Shown: positions 24,201 to 39,200, counted from the stretch's first letter. The stretch is 64,000 bases of DNA from Deroplatys truncata (GCA_030765065.1 CM060989.1:63502001-63566000), one strand, 5' to 3'. Notes: generated by a model not told the origin, from the letters alone. Program-made: numbers and translations.

Positions 24201-27200
24201 GAGACATTCCCAGAAAATTCAAGATATACATTTTATTTGTCATGAAAGTATCTTAAATATATGATATTTTAATCAAAATTGTTAATTAACATTTTCGAAA
24301 AATGTTCCATGTAAAGGTTAATCTGGGGTGGGGGGGATTTTCTGGAAAACCCTTGTGTCGCATCTCTGGAAGATACTGAACCTAAATACCAAGTTTGGTG
24401 TTTATTCGATTGTTCGTTTCTGAGTTATGCTGTTCACAGACAGACACACACGCGGGCATTTTCCAAAAATATGGGTCCTCACAAAGGAAGACATCCTGCA
24501 GTTGAAGATAAAATGTGTTGGAATTTGTGCGTGAAAGGAGCAAGAATGGGCAACCTGAGACTAGTGACGCTATACAAAAGAAAGCTAAAGAAGAGTCTAA
24601 AGTTCTTGGTATTCTGAAACAAGTGTTTAAAGCTAGCTGTGAATGGGCAAATCGTTTCATGCAGTGGACGGGTTTCTTTCTAAAATGCTGTACAACAATG
24701 TGCCAGAAGCTTCCTGCAGATTTTGAGAACAAACTACAAACGTTTCAGTGATATGTCATTTCACTTCGGAAGAAAAAAATTTTCAATGGGGCAAATAGGC
24801 AATGCTGATGAGATGCCAATTTGGTTTGATATGCCGTGGGACTACACTATTACTGAAAAGGGGACAAAGGAAGTTATCATCAAAACAATAGGGTGTGAAA
24901 AACAGCTCATAACATTAATTTTGTTGTTATTATTATTATAATATTAAAATAAATAATTTTGTTCTATAACAATGTCACCTAACAATAGGGCACTTTCAAT
25001 TCTATAATCTGATAGTTTATATTGAACGATAAATCCATTGTTGTATTAAATAAATTTAAATAAAATAGCTATCACCTATTTTTTGTCATTGATGCGCTTT
25101 ACATTTGATACAAACCCTTTTTTTCATAATTTTAAGTTTCAAATATGGGGTGTGCATTAGATTCGTGTAAATACAGTGTATGTTTTGAGGTCCCTTGAAT
25201 CCAGAAAAAGCATTTTTAAAAAAAAATTATATTTAGGTTCAGTACCTTCCAAAAATGCAACATGAAGACTTTCTAAAAGTTATTTGAATGATTTTGATTA
25301 AAATGCCATATATTAAAGATAAATAAAATGCATATCTTGAATTTTCTGGGGATAGCCTGTGAAATCCTCTACATTTGGAAGAAATTCACTGTAATCTTGT
25401 ATAACTGGTAAACATTAAGTGATAGATGAAAATGTACTACACAGAAACTTAAGATATTTTTCTAAACCACACAATTTATTTCAAATAACTTTTTTTTGTG
25501 GCATTGGGCATTTCAGAGATATCCTTAACTAATGCTTTGATTTATTCACCACGTTTTCATTCTTTTAAAGTCCCATTGATTTTCAGGTGTTTCTCATGAT
25601 TGCATGGAAACAGCATGGAATTTAAAGGCCAGCAAACAGCGTCCAGTTTGTACCCTAACAAAATCTATAACACAGCTATTTCTGGAAAGGTTTATCTCGA
25701 TTAAAATGATAGAAAATTAAATTTTTGAAAAAGAATTTACATGCCCACTAATAAACGATAGAGGGTAGAGAAAGTTACGTGAATGCAACACATCAGAATT
25801 TAAATACAACCTTTAGTAATAATTCTATAGGGCTCCCCAAATCATGAATGCATTTCACTAAAATCCAACTTTAAATTAAAAAATAAAAATGCTAACGTAG
25901 AATGCCCTAGGGAGCAAAATGTAATCAGAGAGGCACATTTGCAACCATATCATGCTTGTTGAAACGAACATGATAAATGGAAACCTCATTAACACCAAGC
26001 TAAGCTATCTGTTAGTTCATAAAAGTGCTCTATGGAAAAATACAATGAATGATAGTTGGGAAATTACATAGTAAATTTAATTTAAAGGTGATATGGAAAA
26101 TAAAACAAAAATACAACGCTATATATACTTTTGGATGCCTTTGTTACATTTACTGAAGTTTTATTTGCATAGGTAAAGTGTATGGGGATTGAGTGGAAAC
26201 ATGCTGACGATGGGAGCAAACCATTCTCTCGAAACGCGTTCAAAGTAAGAACCTTTTAGTGATGTAGTGTAACAACCTCCAACTCTCTTTATTTTAAGAT
26301 GTATGGGGATTTCCTACTATTGGCTGGAGATGAATTTTTTTGCATTCTGCATTTTTTTAAAATGTATAAATGCTAATTCTAATATTAAGATTTGCAGGCA
26401 TCTTTAGTTACATGCTTAGCTCCCATTCTTCTATTTTCATTTCAGTTTTAAAGCAGAATGTCATTCAGCAAATAACAAGAAAAACATAAGCGTTACTACT
26501 TTACTGAGTCCCAAGCTGAAGGATATAGTACTTCTTGAAAACTACCACTGCCAGTGTGTGCACAGAATTTGGAATTGTTAAACAAAGAAGCTAGAATAAA
26601 TTATTAATTTTAAAGATGAGTCTACAGCGGAAACATAAATATGACTTAATTTTATTAACTTTACATGTTTCAAGAACCATCTGCTCCCCAGCATCAGAAT
26701 TGCCTGACTGGTGCATGGTGTGAAGTATATTTTCAGAGTGGCAAATCAAAATTCATTAGTCGAGACTGGTGTTCAATGATCTTCTGTTTATATTTGAGGC
26801 ATCTCATCGAGTTCTTTCAACCTAGCCTCTAATTGTTCATTCTGCAACAGGATTTAGGCTTCATTCACAACGAAATGTAAGCGCTAACGTAATGCAGCAT
26901 AAGCGCAGGCATGAGGGAACACCATTCACAGTGCAGCTGTAGGCATAACGCAAGAAGTTAGCACAGGCTTCTAGATCCTTAAACTAATTGTGGAAATGTT
27001 CCGAGTGCACTGTAAGTTTCAAATTGAATAATATAACCAACAATACCAAATAAGAAAGTTCACTCAATATTTTATAAATAAATAGATCACAAAAATAAAT
27101 TACAATAATAATATCATACATACGTCCAACAGCCGCCCGTAGCGTTTAGTGACATCACAACTACTCAAAACATTTAAAGTAGTTGTGCAAGTACTATGGA

Positions 27201-30200
27201 AACGGCCATTATTCCGTATGTGGGTAGTGAGAACTTTCACTATCAATATGTAACACATGCACTTGGATCATGTTAGCGTTGCTGTCGTTGGCATTCTGCT
27301 GCATAAATTGTAACATCATGGGTCCTAAGCCGCAAGGGTCGCAGCTATGGAGCGACGACAGGGCGTAGCCGCAGGATCTGCGCGTCTAAACTCGAAGGAT
27401 CCACTTTAGGTACATTTTCCTTGCTTCGCGACATTCCATTAGCCATATTTTTTTTCATTACGTTCGCAATATCTTCTGACAAGATTTCCACAAAAGCTAA
27501 GCGGTCGCCAAGAAGGGCCCAATATTTTTGATAAAGCAACAACTTCTACACAATTTAAGAACCCAGGATACTACGCAATCAACTCTGCGTATTAAAAAAA
27601 CCTGATTCCTTAAGTTTCTTAAAATTTCATACCTCCTTCCCGCGTACGCAATAATCTCCGGAAACTGCAGCAAGTTATACATCTGATGATACAGCTGCAC
27701 AAGCTATATTAATGCTATGTTCATTATCTCTTTGCGCCTGAGCCAAGAAATCTAGGCACAGATGCCGGGTTCATCCAATAAATGAAAGAGGATTCATTAA
27801 GGACACTACCATAACCTCTTGAGAGATGGTGACCCACAATTTGTGTGGTACAGCCTAATACGCATGTACATTAGATGGCTAAAGTCTCGCATCGCGATTG
27901 TTTGCTGTTGAACAGCAGGTAATGCAAAGAGAAAGAAATGCAGAATTCTTCCTCTATGCACGCAACGCAAGCATAAAGTTTGGAGTTTGGAAACTCTTGC
28001 GTTGCGTGACTCTATGTGAATGCTTCCATTAAATAACATGGATGTAAAGTCTTGCGCTTATGCTGCGCTTACATTTCAATGTGAATGGACCCTTGCATAG
28101 GAAAAACCAAGCAAGACAGATAATCACATTATACTGATGCAACTTTATTAAGGCAAATTTGATAAAAAATGTGAACATTTTCAGTTTGGTATTTTTATTA
28201 CTCTTGTAACTTGTACTTTCATGTTACACAATTGATTTTTTAATATCAATAATTTTAAAGTCACAAATGATTATTTAATTGGTTCTGTACCATTTAGATA
28301 AAGAACTGCACTAACTTTACATTCCATTTTTCTCAGCATTTTTCCCTATTCAGACTACACCTTAGACCATAGTTTAGCTTGAAGTTTTCAGAAGTGCTTC
28401 AGGAATTATGAATTTAAAAATTCTTGTGCACCAGTTAAAAAAATATTTAAAAATTTAACTGAAATTTATTATTTTCCATAACTCACAAAGTTTAAAAATT
28501 TAGCAACAGTTCAAAAAAAAATTTGTTCTCTCTTGAACAAGTTAAAATAACGAAATGCCTGCACAACAATGTCTTTGTGTTTGTATACCAAGCTCAGATT
28601 AAAAAAATTTGGAAGTGATCAGATAAACCATAGGGTCCTATTGCATCAAAAAGCGATTAATTATGAATAAAAAGGTTAATATCTTGACATAGCTCATTAA
28701 AATTTTGCAAGCACTATCAATTTTGTTCCAAGTACATGGTAAAAAAATTCAAGCAAACAAGAAAGCCAAACAAATATGCATCAAAATTAAATACTTGGGA
28801 AAAGATCATCTAAACTCTGTTTCTTATAACCTTCCCCACAGACATGTATTCTTCTGCAATGTGTTTCCTTTCCCTTTCACCAGTTGGCTAATATGCACCT
28901 TCGAATGGTAACAAACAAGCCATGTGCAGTCCAAGGCGATAGTAGCGATATAAACACACTGTCATGATAGACGTACATGCTTTTGTCATCCTGAGAGGCA
29001 GATTCAAACTGAAAGATTCTATCTATTTACTCATAAGAATTTACGTGCAGTCCAGATGTATTAACTTTGTTACATAATAATTTAATTCATATGGTTATAT
29101 ATTAAGATAAATGATCATGTTAAATAGAGAACTATTTTGTATCTCACAACAACCTATTCTACAATAGCAGCCAATGAGAGGTGACTTCACGTGACCGTTA
29201 ACAGATATGGGGCAAAGCTATATGAAACAGACATTAACACACAACTGAATTTCGGTTTGCCACCGCCAAGCCCACCCTAGAAATAGGTTTTACCAACACA
29301 AGATGCTGCCACTATCAACAATAACTAGCTGAACAACAAGAGTACCTCAAACCATTTGGGCAACTTCTGAAGATGGGAAAAGGTGGCTCTGGAAACCTGT
29401 TAAGTTAATAAAAGTAAGTGACATCTGTGTTTCTACTGTGACTCATAATAAACCTTTTGTTTGCCAAACAAGATGAATACGGCCACTGGTAGAACCAAAA
29501 TGGGACCATGCAATAAACATGCTGTCTGAACAATACATACAGTAGTCTTTTAACAGAATCCTCATAGGCATACATGAAAGCACAAATATAGCATGCCAAC
29601 TCACCAAACTTGGTGCCACCTATCCCCTTCTTACCCTCACTTGCACTACTAGTGCTGCTGGTGGTGGATAATGTGGGGGAAGGGTGGCGTTTTCTCACTG
29701 GTACTGAGTTTGGCGCACTTCCTGATGGCTCGCACTTTAGTGACAGTTGATGCAACTGCTCTTCATTCGTTATGACGCGCATATTATTCAGGTAAGCCTT
29801 CACTCTTCTCACCATTTGGGCCTGAAAACAATTTGAATTTTTTAAAGTTCTTTTAAGGAGATTAAAGATAATGGTGTAATGTAACAATCTGGCAAGAATT
29901 TGGGTTGATAGTGACCTTTATACATCTATAACTAGTTTGTTTCAGAGATCAATTGTCTGTATTTTCAACCTACTTTGAACTCCTTGCTTGTCCAATGATT
30001 TTTCTTTCTGTTTATACCTTTTAATAACAAAATCCCAGAAGTTTAGCAAAAAAATATTGTTAGTAATCTACCAGGAATGGAGGGAAGGGGTTTTTAATGT
30101 CCACATAGCTACCTGGAAATTGCTCTTGCAAATCAAAATAGTCTTAACTCTCCTCTGAAATATTTTTGCTACTAAGATCTCAAACGAAAATTACACCTTG

Positions 30201-33200
30201 AGGCAGTATTTTATATCACAACACTGTGAATGCCAGAGTGATTGTAGTGTAAATTAATATTATTGTATGACAATGATTTTAGATGTTTGTTAGCCATAAG
30301 CATTGTTAGGAAACAAGTTTACATGGCCTCACTGAAACTGACAATAGAAGTGGGTAACAATAAAACGAGGGGATGAGTTGTTTATCATTAAAACGAGACA
30401 AACAAATGACGTCAGGGTAGCGTGCCTTTCTTTAGAAATGTAGGGAATATCTTCCCTAGAGCATATATGTTAGTAGTAATGATTGGCTGACAAAACAGAC
30501 GCTAATATTGGCGCGATTTGGAAAGCAGCTATTTTATAATGTTTAGGCATTTCGAGGTGAAGGAGTATGTATTCTAGAGCCATAAACAAGTTTCGCACAG
30601 TCTTGAAAAGTCATTCGTGAGGTACACGTCACAGTTAGTTACAAAATGTGAAGTACGCGAAGTAATTGGTGTGCGGCAAATAAGTGACTGTAGTTACATT
30701 TGGAAATATCACAGTTTCAGTCAGGCGTGTATAAAGATTAAATATGTGAATTATTAATTAAGTATGATGGCAATAAAAGTGTAGGAACGAATTATTTTAT
30801 CAGTGTTATCTTTTAGCAACAACTCCTTTCCGTTTACATGCCCTGCTCAGACACACTTGCTTGACTGAGTAATAATAGCTAGCCGGAGGACAAAGAAACC
30901 AAATCTTAAAATAATAAAACAATAACAGGCACCCAGCAAATAAGATAACACGAGACAGATTACTGCGACAACCTGATGTAGGAGGTCTGTTCAAAAAATT
31001 CCGGAACATTCATAATTTCGCACCAATAGAGTGTTGGAGCGAAATGCAGTTGACATCCCTGTACACCCTGTGCTTAATGTGTAACTGCAGGAAGTTTCAT
31101 TACTCTATGTTAGTTATTGTTGTGCTGTATTGAGTAGAACGTAGTGTCGCACAGTTTGCAAATTTTGAGATGACAGAGTTAGAGGAGCAACACGTCTGTG
31201 TGAAACTCAAGAAAACCTTTACAGAGACACACCAAATGACGCAGGAAGCCTACAGTGATGAGTTCTTAAGATGTACTCGGTTTTACGATTGGTTCACGTG
31301 GTTTAGAAATGGCTAGACGGAAGTTAAAGATGACCCTCGTTCAGGATGCCCTTCGACAGCTACCGACGATGCTTATATCAGGAATGTCAACGAAATTGTG
31401 CGTGCCAATCGAAGACTGACTATCGGGATGTTTTGCAACATCTGCGAGAAAATATGAGAAGGAAATGGCCTGATACGTGTCGAGACAATTCATGGCTCTT
31501 GCATCACAATAATGCACCCGCACATTCATCCCTGTTGGTGCGCGATTATTGCACAAAAAACGATATTACTGTGCTGCCTCATCCTCCATACTCTCCAGAC
31601 CTGGCCCCTGCAGACTTTTTTTTATTTCCAAAGTTGAAAACCCCTGTTGAAAGAACGAAGATTTGCAATGATAGACGAGATAAAAGAAAATTCGTAGACG
31701 GCGCTTCGCGCAATCCAGACTGCTTATGGAAGTGGTAATGGCATTGGGAGCAGTGTATCAACGGTGGAGGAGAGTATTTTGAAGGAGACCATGTACAATA
31801 AGTAAAAGCTAAGCATAGAAAAATGTTGTGGACAAAGTTCCGGAATTTTTTTTGAACAGACCTCGTATACTACTTTCTCAGGTAGAGGTAGTTTATCTAT
31901 TTAAAATTTCTAGAGGGACTATATAATGTTTAGGATAGTCCATGTGTCATATCTGTAGGTATACTCTTTATTGCAATTAACTACATTTTTCTTGAGTATT
32001 TTTAAGTTTTTGCTGACCCACCAAAGTATTCTGTTTGTATATTTATTCCTAGCTCCTGATGATTGCTTTTGGATTCCTCTCTTGTGCATTTTTGTATCAT
32101 AATTACAGTAATCTACTCAAACCATAAATTCTGAACAATGACAGTAAACGAGCCCAGGGTGATTAATCCAATTAGTTTAATGAAAGAGGATTTATTGTGA
32201 ATAATGGACTAATTGCACATTAAATCTTGAATTAATATTTTAGTTGACTTATAATGTGGCTCAAAAAGTTGCATAAAATTCTGACTCTCCTGAACCATTA
32301 ATTCTGTCAATGTTTACACCACAGTGTATCCTTTGTTCCCATTAAACCCAATTAATTTCTGGCTAAACTTCAGAATTTGTTTACATAGTAATCCATAGAT
32401 TTTATTGGGTACAGAATAAACTAGTGTTAATTTTAAGACAGGAATTTTGTTTTCATTGAACAGGTGGTAATAACATCTTAATATAAAGGAAACCTCCGCT
32501 CTCCAAGCCCCAGAGATGGATAACTCAAGGAACGGGCAGCAAATAATGGTAAAAAAAACAGCAAAACATCCAGAAATTAAGGAAATATTTCTTGAAAACT
32601 TTTATCATATATACACTAATAATATAATCATATATATACTAAATGAAAAACATGGTTCCACAAATATGGCCACTTAAGAGCTTCTGGTATGAAATTAGTT
32701 ACACTATAAATCATTTTAATGCCACAGTTAAGGAATTTGCTTTAATTGAAATGCAGAGAGTGTGGAGAAAAGGGGTAATAATGGAGAGAGCTCTTAAATA
32801 TTGGTACAGACTATTAAATCTAGAAGAGAAGAACTTGTTGAGGCAGTGTTTGGAATTTCAAGAAAGAAGCTTAAAGAAAAATGGGTGGAGTTATAGTATA
32901 CAAACTAATTTGGAAAATAGTGGTCTGGGAAAAATTTGGAGAAGGAGGGAATATAATGTTAAGGGTTTTTGGAAAGAAGCTAGGCGGAGGTTTGAAGATA
33001 TAGAGATACAAAATTTATTTAGTATCATTGGGAAGAAATACAACAAATAAAACTTGTAGGACAAATAGAAATAAATAAACAATTAAATAACATGAAACAA
33101 CATTTAAAAAGACAGCAGAGACTTGATGGAGATAAATTAAAGGATAAAGATTATAAGAATATTAAAGATAGAGTTGATATACAAAAATGCCAAGGAAGAC

Positions 33201-36200
33201 TGCAGTGGCCTTATTTAGGATGGCAACTGGCCACAATTGCCTCGCAGAACATCTCTATAAGATACGATGCCTACCTACACCCAAGTGCACTCGCTGTGAA
33301 GAAGATGTTATCCTGAACAAACAACACTTGCCAAATGCAAAGGCCTTAAAAGTGATAACTTACAGACTTTATATTGGGAAGCCAGAGGGAAAATGATGCA
33401 GATCAATTAATCCCCAGTGCCATTGGTGAACAACAACATTGGGAAGAAAAGTTCCTTGGAATCATATATATTAATAAAAAATGTATGGGCTAAAGAACAG
33501 TATGTGGATAACTCAAATAAGAAATAAAGAGAAAGTATAGCCTGGATATGAGCAGGTGTATGGAGACTAATATGAATGAGAAATGGGTTCCCACAGAACC
33601 AGTGTCCAATATGTGGGGAAAGAGAAGATTTAGAACATATCGTTTTTTATTGTAAAGGTACACAGCATTGGAGAAAGGAAGCTATAAATGGGAAATAGTT
33701 AAAACTGGACAGGAAAGTAGCCCTAAGCAAGATTTTTAACAAGGATGGTAAAAAGGTCGGAGAGTACCTGTCCAAAGTAAAAAAAGAAATGGTAATGGAC
33801 AGTAAAAAGAGATATGAATTAGTTTCATCATGAGATGTTAACTTATGTAATTATATTATTATTATTATTATCATTATTATACTTTTTTATGTTTTAATTA
33901 AAGAAAGTAATATGGGTAGAATATGGCAAGATAACAGCTTGGGCCATATTCTAAGGAAGATTGCTAGTACAAATAAATAAATAAATAAATATAATAAATA
34001 ATTTTTGCTACAAAATATATAATTAAATGTATCTAACTTGGGTGGTAATGCTACCAAGCACTTCTTAGATTACATTAAGAACCAGGAACTTGCATTAGCA
34101 GCAACTTTTGATGTGGGAGGGAGAGGGAGAGAAAGATGAAATTGCAAATTAATTGGCAACATTCTTGAAACTATGCAACACATATGAACTGTTTAGAATC
34201 TATTATCTACTATTAAGCAGACTCTGCCCTAAATTTAAAAATGATGTCAGCAATCATTCCCTCCGAAGCTTATTCCTATAGTTTAACCATAACTATTTGC
34301 GGTAATAAATGCTTACCTCCTCAAACATTTTTTTAGGATTTGGCTGTGCTGTGGACTTTTTCCGCCGCTTTACGGTTGCTACGTTTGGTTGACCACTTCT
34401 TTCTGTTAACTGCTCATTCAACACAACCATTGCATTTGACGGAGGTTGACCAGCTATAATAAACAAATAATTTACATAATTAATAAAATTCAGAAATATA
34501 GAACTGTTAACAATTTAAGTTAGATTGTGGGGGAGACTTGGTTACAGTAAAGTTTAAGGCTTAGAAGTAGGGACCTTGTGCGTCTAAGGGCTGATTTACA
34601 GTTTAAGCTTTGAGAGTTTCACAGTAGGGCGACCCCGCTTGGCTTTGCTGAACTGAACAATTCCATGGAACAATAGAGTTGGTAAAGCTTGCACATGAGC
34701 ATCAAGTGATTTCCCATCGTTTGTTTATTGTGACACTGTTCCTAAAATAAGCTTTTGTAGGTTCCCCAGCAACATGAAGTTAAAATGACTGAAAACTCAG
34801 AGTTAAAACATAGAACTTTTGTTGCAATTGTTGCATTAAATTGATTTATACATTTACGGATTTTTTTATAATTTAGAAAACAATACATAAGAAAATAAAC
34901 AGAGCCGTCAGCAAAAAGAGAATAAAAGAAGTTACCACACTCACCCCTACTGAAAAACAAAAGAAGATATTCAAAAAATACACATACCACCCACAGCTTT
35001 CTACAAAATCCAGAGAATCTTCAAACAGCACATTTCTTTGGCCCCAAAAGACAATTACACCATCAAGAACTTATTAAACTCTAAAATTAAAAGATGACAT
35101 CTTACAAGAAAGCAAACCAGAAATATACCAGATCAGCTGCAACGACCGAAAAAATCTACATTGGGAAAACTAAAAAAAACTAAAAACTGATATGTTACAC
35201 TTACATGACTTTCTCTACTCTTGTACAAACTATTTTTACAAACGTTTATTCTTCATATGCTTCATATTAATCAAGATATCGAGATGTTAATCTTATTGCT
35301 AATTTTCTTGTAGATGCAAGGGGAATTGGTAGGCTTTAAGCGATAGTCAAATATTTTAAGAGGTGGTTGCTATGTGGCGCATTCCATTCTCTTTGTATGT
35401 CCAGGACATAAAAAAAATGAATAACGAATTTGAGAAAAAGTATAAGTATTGGAAAATTTAAGGGAATAACAAGCAATATCTCGAAAAAGTGTAAATGACA
35501 TAAATTGTATATTTTAATGCTATCTACATTTTTTGTGTAGTAAAATTTTGTCTATCTCTTATGGTTGTCTATCTCTTATGCAAAAATCGTTCACAATGAA
35601 GAATACTTTTGGAGACATTCCCAGAAAATTCGAGATATACATTTCATTTGTCATGAAAATATTTTAAACATATGAAAGTTTAATCAAAAGCGTTAGAGCC
35701 ATTTTTGAGAAAATTAAAATTTTCGAAAAATGTTCCAAGTAAAGGGTAATCTGGGGTGGGGGGATTTTCTTGAAAACCTACGTGTCGCATCTCTGGAAGA
35801 TAGTGAACCTAAATACCAAGTTTGGTGTTTATCCGACTGTTCGTTTCTGTGTTATGCTGTTCACAGACACACAAATGGAAATGTTTCCAAAAATGATTTT
35901 TTTTGGATTAAGGGGTCTCAAAACATATATTTCCGGTGAAATCTCAGTATCAAATTTTTGGGTGGAATACAATACTTCCCCTACTTACTATACGTAGTAG
36001 AGAAAGTAAAAATAAAAACAAGAGCAAAAGAACACTTCAATTAGACAAAGTAAAAACAGGAAGATAAATCAGCAGTAGCTTGGCACTTTTGGAAAGATAA
36101 ACACACCATAAACAGAAACTCAAAAATACTAAAAAAACAATTCAGGGAAAACACAACTCACAATTTGGGTAAACATTTATATTTGGAAAAACAGAAACCG

Positions 36201-39200
36201 CATTTATAATTTTGAAATCCCTCCAGGAGACCTACTTTTGAAGTTCTTCCAACCGCCACCAGAGATCAAGCCAACAACCAAGACGAATGATGCAGGCAGT
36301 CGACAAGGAACTGAGGATGGGAGCAATAAGCCCATGAAACATGTACTTGTAATAAAAACAAGTATTTTAACTTTTCGTTTGCAATGGAGAAAAATAAAAT
36401 GCAACAAATAACCAATAGTGAAAAACTGAAAATCCTTGAAGAAGTAGAGCGCAATCCAAATATGAGAGTGTGGATATAGCGCAGAAGTTAAACATCCCTC
36501 CATTAACCTTAAAACATAATTGTTAACAAATGTAAACTGACTGAAACTGCTTTTGAAGAAGGGAAAATTCTAAAACAACAGAAAAGTAGGATCGGAACGA
36601 AATTTGTTGCCTTCTACTGTACTCTTAACATGATGCACGCTTGTCATTGTTTTTATAAGCGGAAATTGTTATCATGTGTGTAATAAAACACACAGAAAAG
36701 CCATTTTTATCGCTTCCATAATTTGCAATTTGTTCTTCTCAAAAACATTCACCAACCTCAAAACCTGCTTAAATTATACAGAAAAACAAATTTAAGATAT
36801 GTTTAACAGGTTTGCCAATGTAAATCCAAGTTGACCAACATAAAAGCTTGAATTATTTATTCTCGGACTTTGTGTATCCAAATTGATCTCAATACGTATT
36901 GAATTGGACTCGAATCGATTTTAACTCATGGACACGTAGCAATTATTACATTTTATTACATAATCAAGTTCTTAAATTGCAGATTTTGTATTTTCGTTAA
37001 CATGTTTTCGCATCTATGATGTCCTTGGGTCCCTACAAAAACGTACTAACAGATTCCACTGTATTAGAATTTTATGCTTGTGAGTGAGCTGGAATTTTTA
37101 TTTCTTATAAGTTATTCACACTCATGTCAGGTAAGCATAAGGAAGGGCACATTTAACTTATTTTCCTTGTTGCTATATACAGAAGAAAATGCTACATACC
37201 CAATTGCATCATAGTAAGCAGGTCATATGGTGAAGAGCACATGTTTGTAAGAGCTCTTACTTCCTTGGCAATCATCCGTAGTTTTTCAAAATTAACCAGG
37301 TTCTCAATCCTTGAATCATTTCCAAGATGTATAAATGTCAAGTCCTTCTTTACAACTGGATAAAATGGTATCTGTAACACATAGTTTAAACCCCATATTT
37401 AGCATGTATGCTCAAACTTAGTTCTACACTTCATATTTACAATTGAGGCAGTATTTTAATATCTGAATAATTTCAATTGTATTTTATAATAAGTAAATTC
37501 AATAACAGCCCACCTTGAAACAATATATATGTAATAATTATTTAAATTGTATGTAACAGTCATTGCAAATGCTTATTTTTATTGCAAACATATTTTAATA
37601 ATTTTATGTGAATCGATTACATACTCTAATAATGCAAGAACTGTGAGAATAATAAGTTTTAAGTTGCTAACAATGCGTTTAGAATTTGAAATGTACTGGT
37701 CATGATTAGAGCGATGATGACGTAAATTCTGTAACAGTTTTAAATTAGGCAATCAACAGCAAAGAAAAGTTTTAAGTTAAATGCAGAAATTCTATTAGAC
37801 TAGAAATAGCCAATCAGAGACTTGCAATACCGAAGCTTATGGTTTTGACCGTTGAGGTTACTCAGTTGCTGGCGAGACTTGGTAGAGTATAGAAGGAAAA
37901 ATGTGTTCTCTACGAGTGAATAGTAAAAAGAAATATATGCGCTAAGTGAATGTATAAAAGTTTCTCACAGTTCTTCAAACAAGTGTATACCCCCGCCGCT
38001 ATAACGTTGCACTTGAAAGTTCGTGTGGCTTCGCGTAAGGTTGGCTACATCGTGGTTGCGACGTTGCCAGAGTGGCTAGTAAACAACAGCTGATTGTTCT
38101 CATTTCTATCATGTCTAAGCCGCATACAGAAAGTGTACGTAAGTAGCGAACGTCACTGAATAATAACTATTTCGTATTATTATTGTTAATTGAAAATAAG
38201 CGATATAAGCAGCTTTGGTATGGTCGGATACTCCTTTCTATGATAATAGGCATAAATGTGTCTACGTATGGCGTCTAATTGGAAAGCATCCAATATTTGT
38301 GACTGGACGAGGCTTCTTTTTTTTCTTCCCTGGAGTTGATAGAAATACCTGTTGTGTTCCAGATGGTTCAGGAATTTTGTCCTCTTTCTCTTGTAGTTTC
38401 ACTCCTTTGTGAACAACAGTTCTCGTGCTTAAACCAAGAGCTGCTGCAGTTCGTTGTACGGCTTTATCAGCAGGAATAGAGGGATTTCCGTGAAGCTTCA
38501 CGTACTCCTTTTCCTGTTCAAAGAACTCCCGGGTTCTCCATAATAGTTCCAATGCCTGACTATTAAGTGGCACACCTCGGCGCAAAGGATTTTCACTTCG
38601 TGAATCATCACTCGGCGATCGGCGTCGTTTTTCCAACATTGTCGCACTTAAGTTTTGTTTAAATAAATAATATGAATGAAATATATATAAAATAGATAAA
38701 TATAAATAAATAAATGTATAAACAAACAATAACAAAACTATCAAACAATAACCACAAATCTAAATAACAAATAACAATGAACAATATGTAGCTTGCAAAG
38801 AACAACTCGACGCTCTGCTAGAGATTCACAAACTGAAGCACATGGTTGGGAATAGTTACATCCGGCAACAGAGCCGATTCTAGATCCGGTTCCGCTTTGT
38901 TATCGACCATCCGGAATGCTGCCTTGTGATTGGCTTAGGAAGTCAAACGGTTGAAGCTTTTTATCTGTTTTTTCGCGAGTATACCAACTTAAACGCTAGC
39001 TGTCAAGTGCAACGTTATAGCGGCGGGGGTATAGTGCTTTATAAATATGTGCAAGAACTTTAAATGAAAGAAGTTAATTAAAAAGTTTAATTCTGTGATG
39101 TCTACAATAATTGTCATACGACGCTGTATCTAAGACACATGACTCTAAAGTAAGACTGACGCAGCCGAGCCAAATTCAAACAGTAATATTACGTAAGCAT

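Larger units (their letters stand above)
23613..25178 (+). mobile_element. Pogo/Tigger-type element with degraded transposase
   Basis: The ends CATATTTACGCGAATCTAAT and ATTAGATTCGTGTAAATACA are inverted repeats next to TA (23611-23612, 25179-25180). It is inserted in repeat G and itself carries an F repeat. Confidence 0.85.
23541..25785. repeat. Repeat family G, copy 2, carrying a pogo element
   Basis: The left edge ACTTTCTCTACCATGTACGA and the right edge GATAGAGGGTAGAGAAAGTT match the ends of the other G copies. The sequence resumes after the pogo element at 25181 with ATGTTTTGAGGTCCC, as in copies at 58620 and 60485. No coding sequence. Confidence 0.7.
34930..36358 (+). pseudogene. Penelope-like C-terminus split by repeat F
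   Basis: Plus-strand pieces: [15 protein letters not shown], then [16 protein letters not shown], a degraded GIY-YIG core (YQI.C..C...YIG.T). After the inserted F repeat come TRAKEHFN, then [20 protein letters not shown] and [15 protein letters not shown] hammerhead-like motif follows at 36305-36350. The reading resumes cleanly across F, which marks the insertion point near 35188. Confidence 0.78.

Noticed and set aside
29405..29887. 160-codon minus-strand ORF as a single gene
   Set aside because: Only 29605-29821 is coding. The rest is intron beyond canonical splice sites of the Gef26 exon.
32643..33050. 135-codon ORF as a host gene
   Set aside because: It resembles a LINE ORF2 C-terminus and runs straight into a second LINE across a 13-bp duplication.
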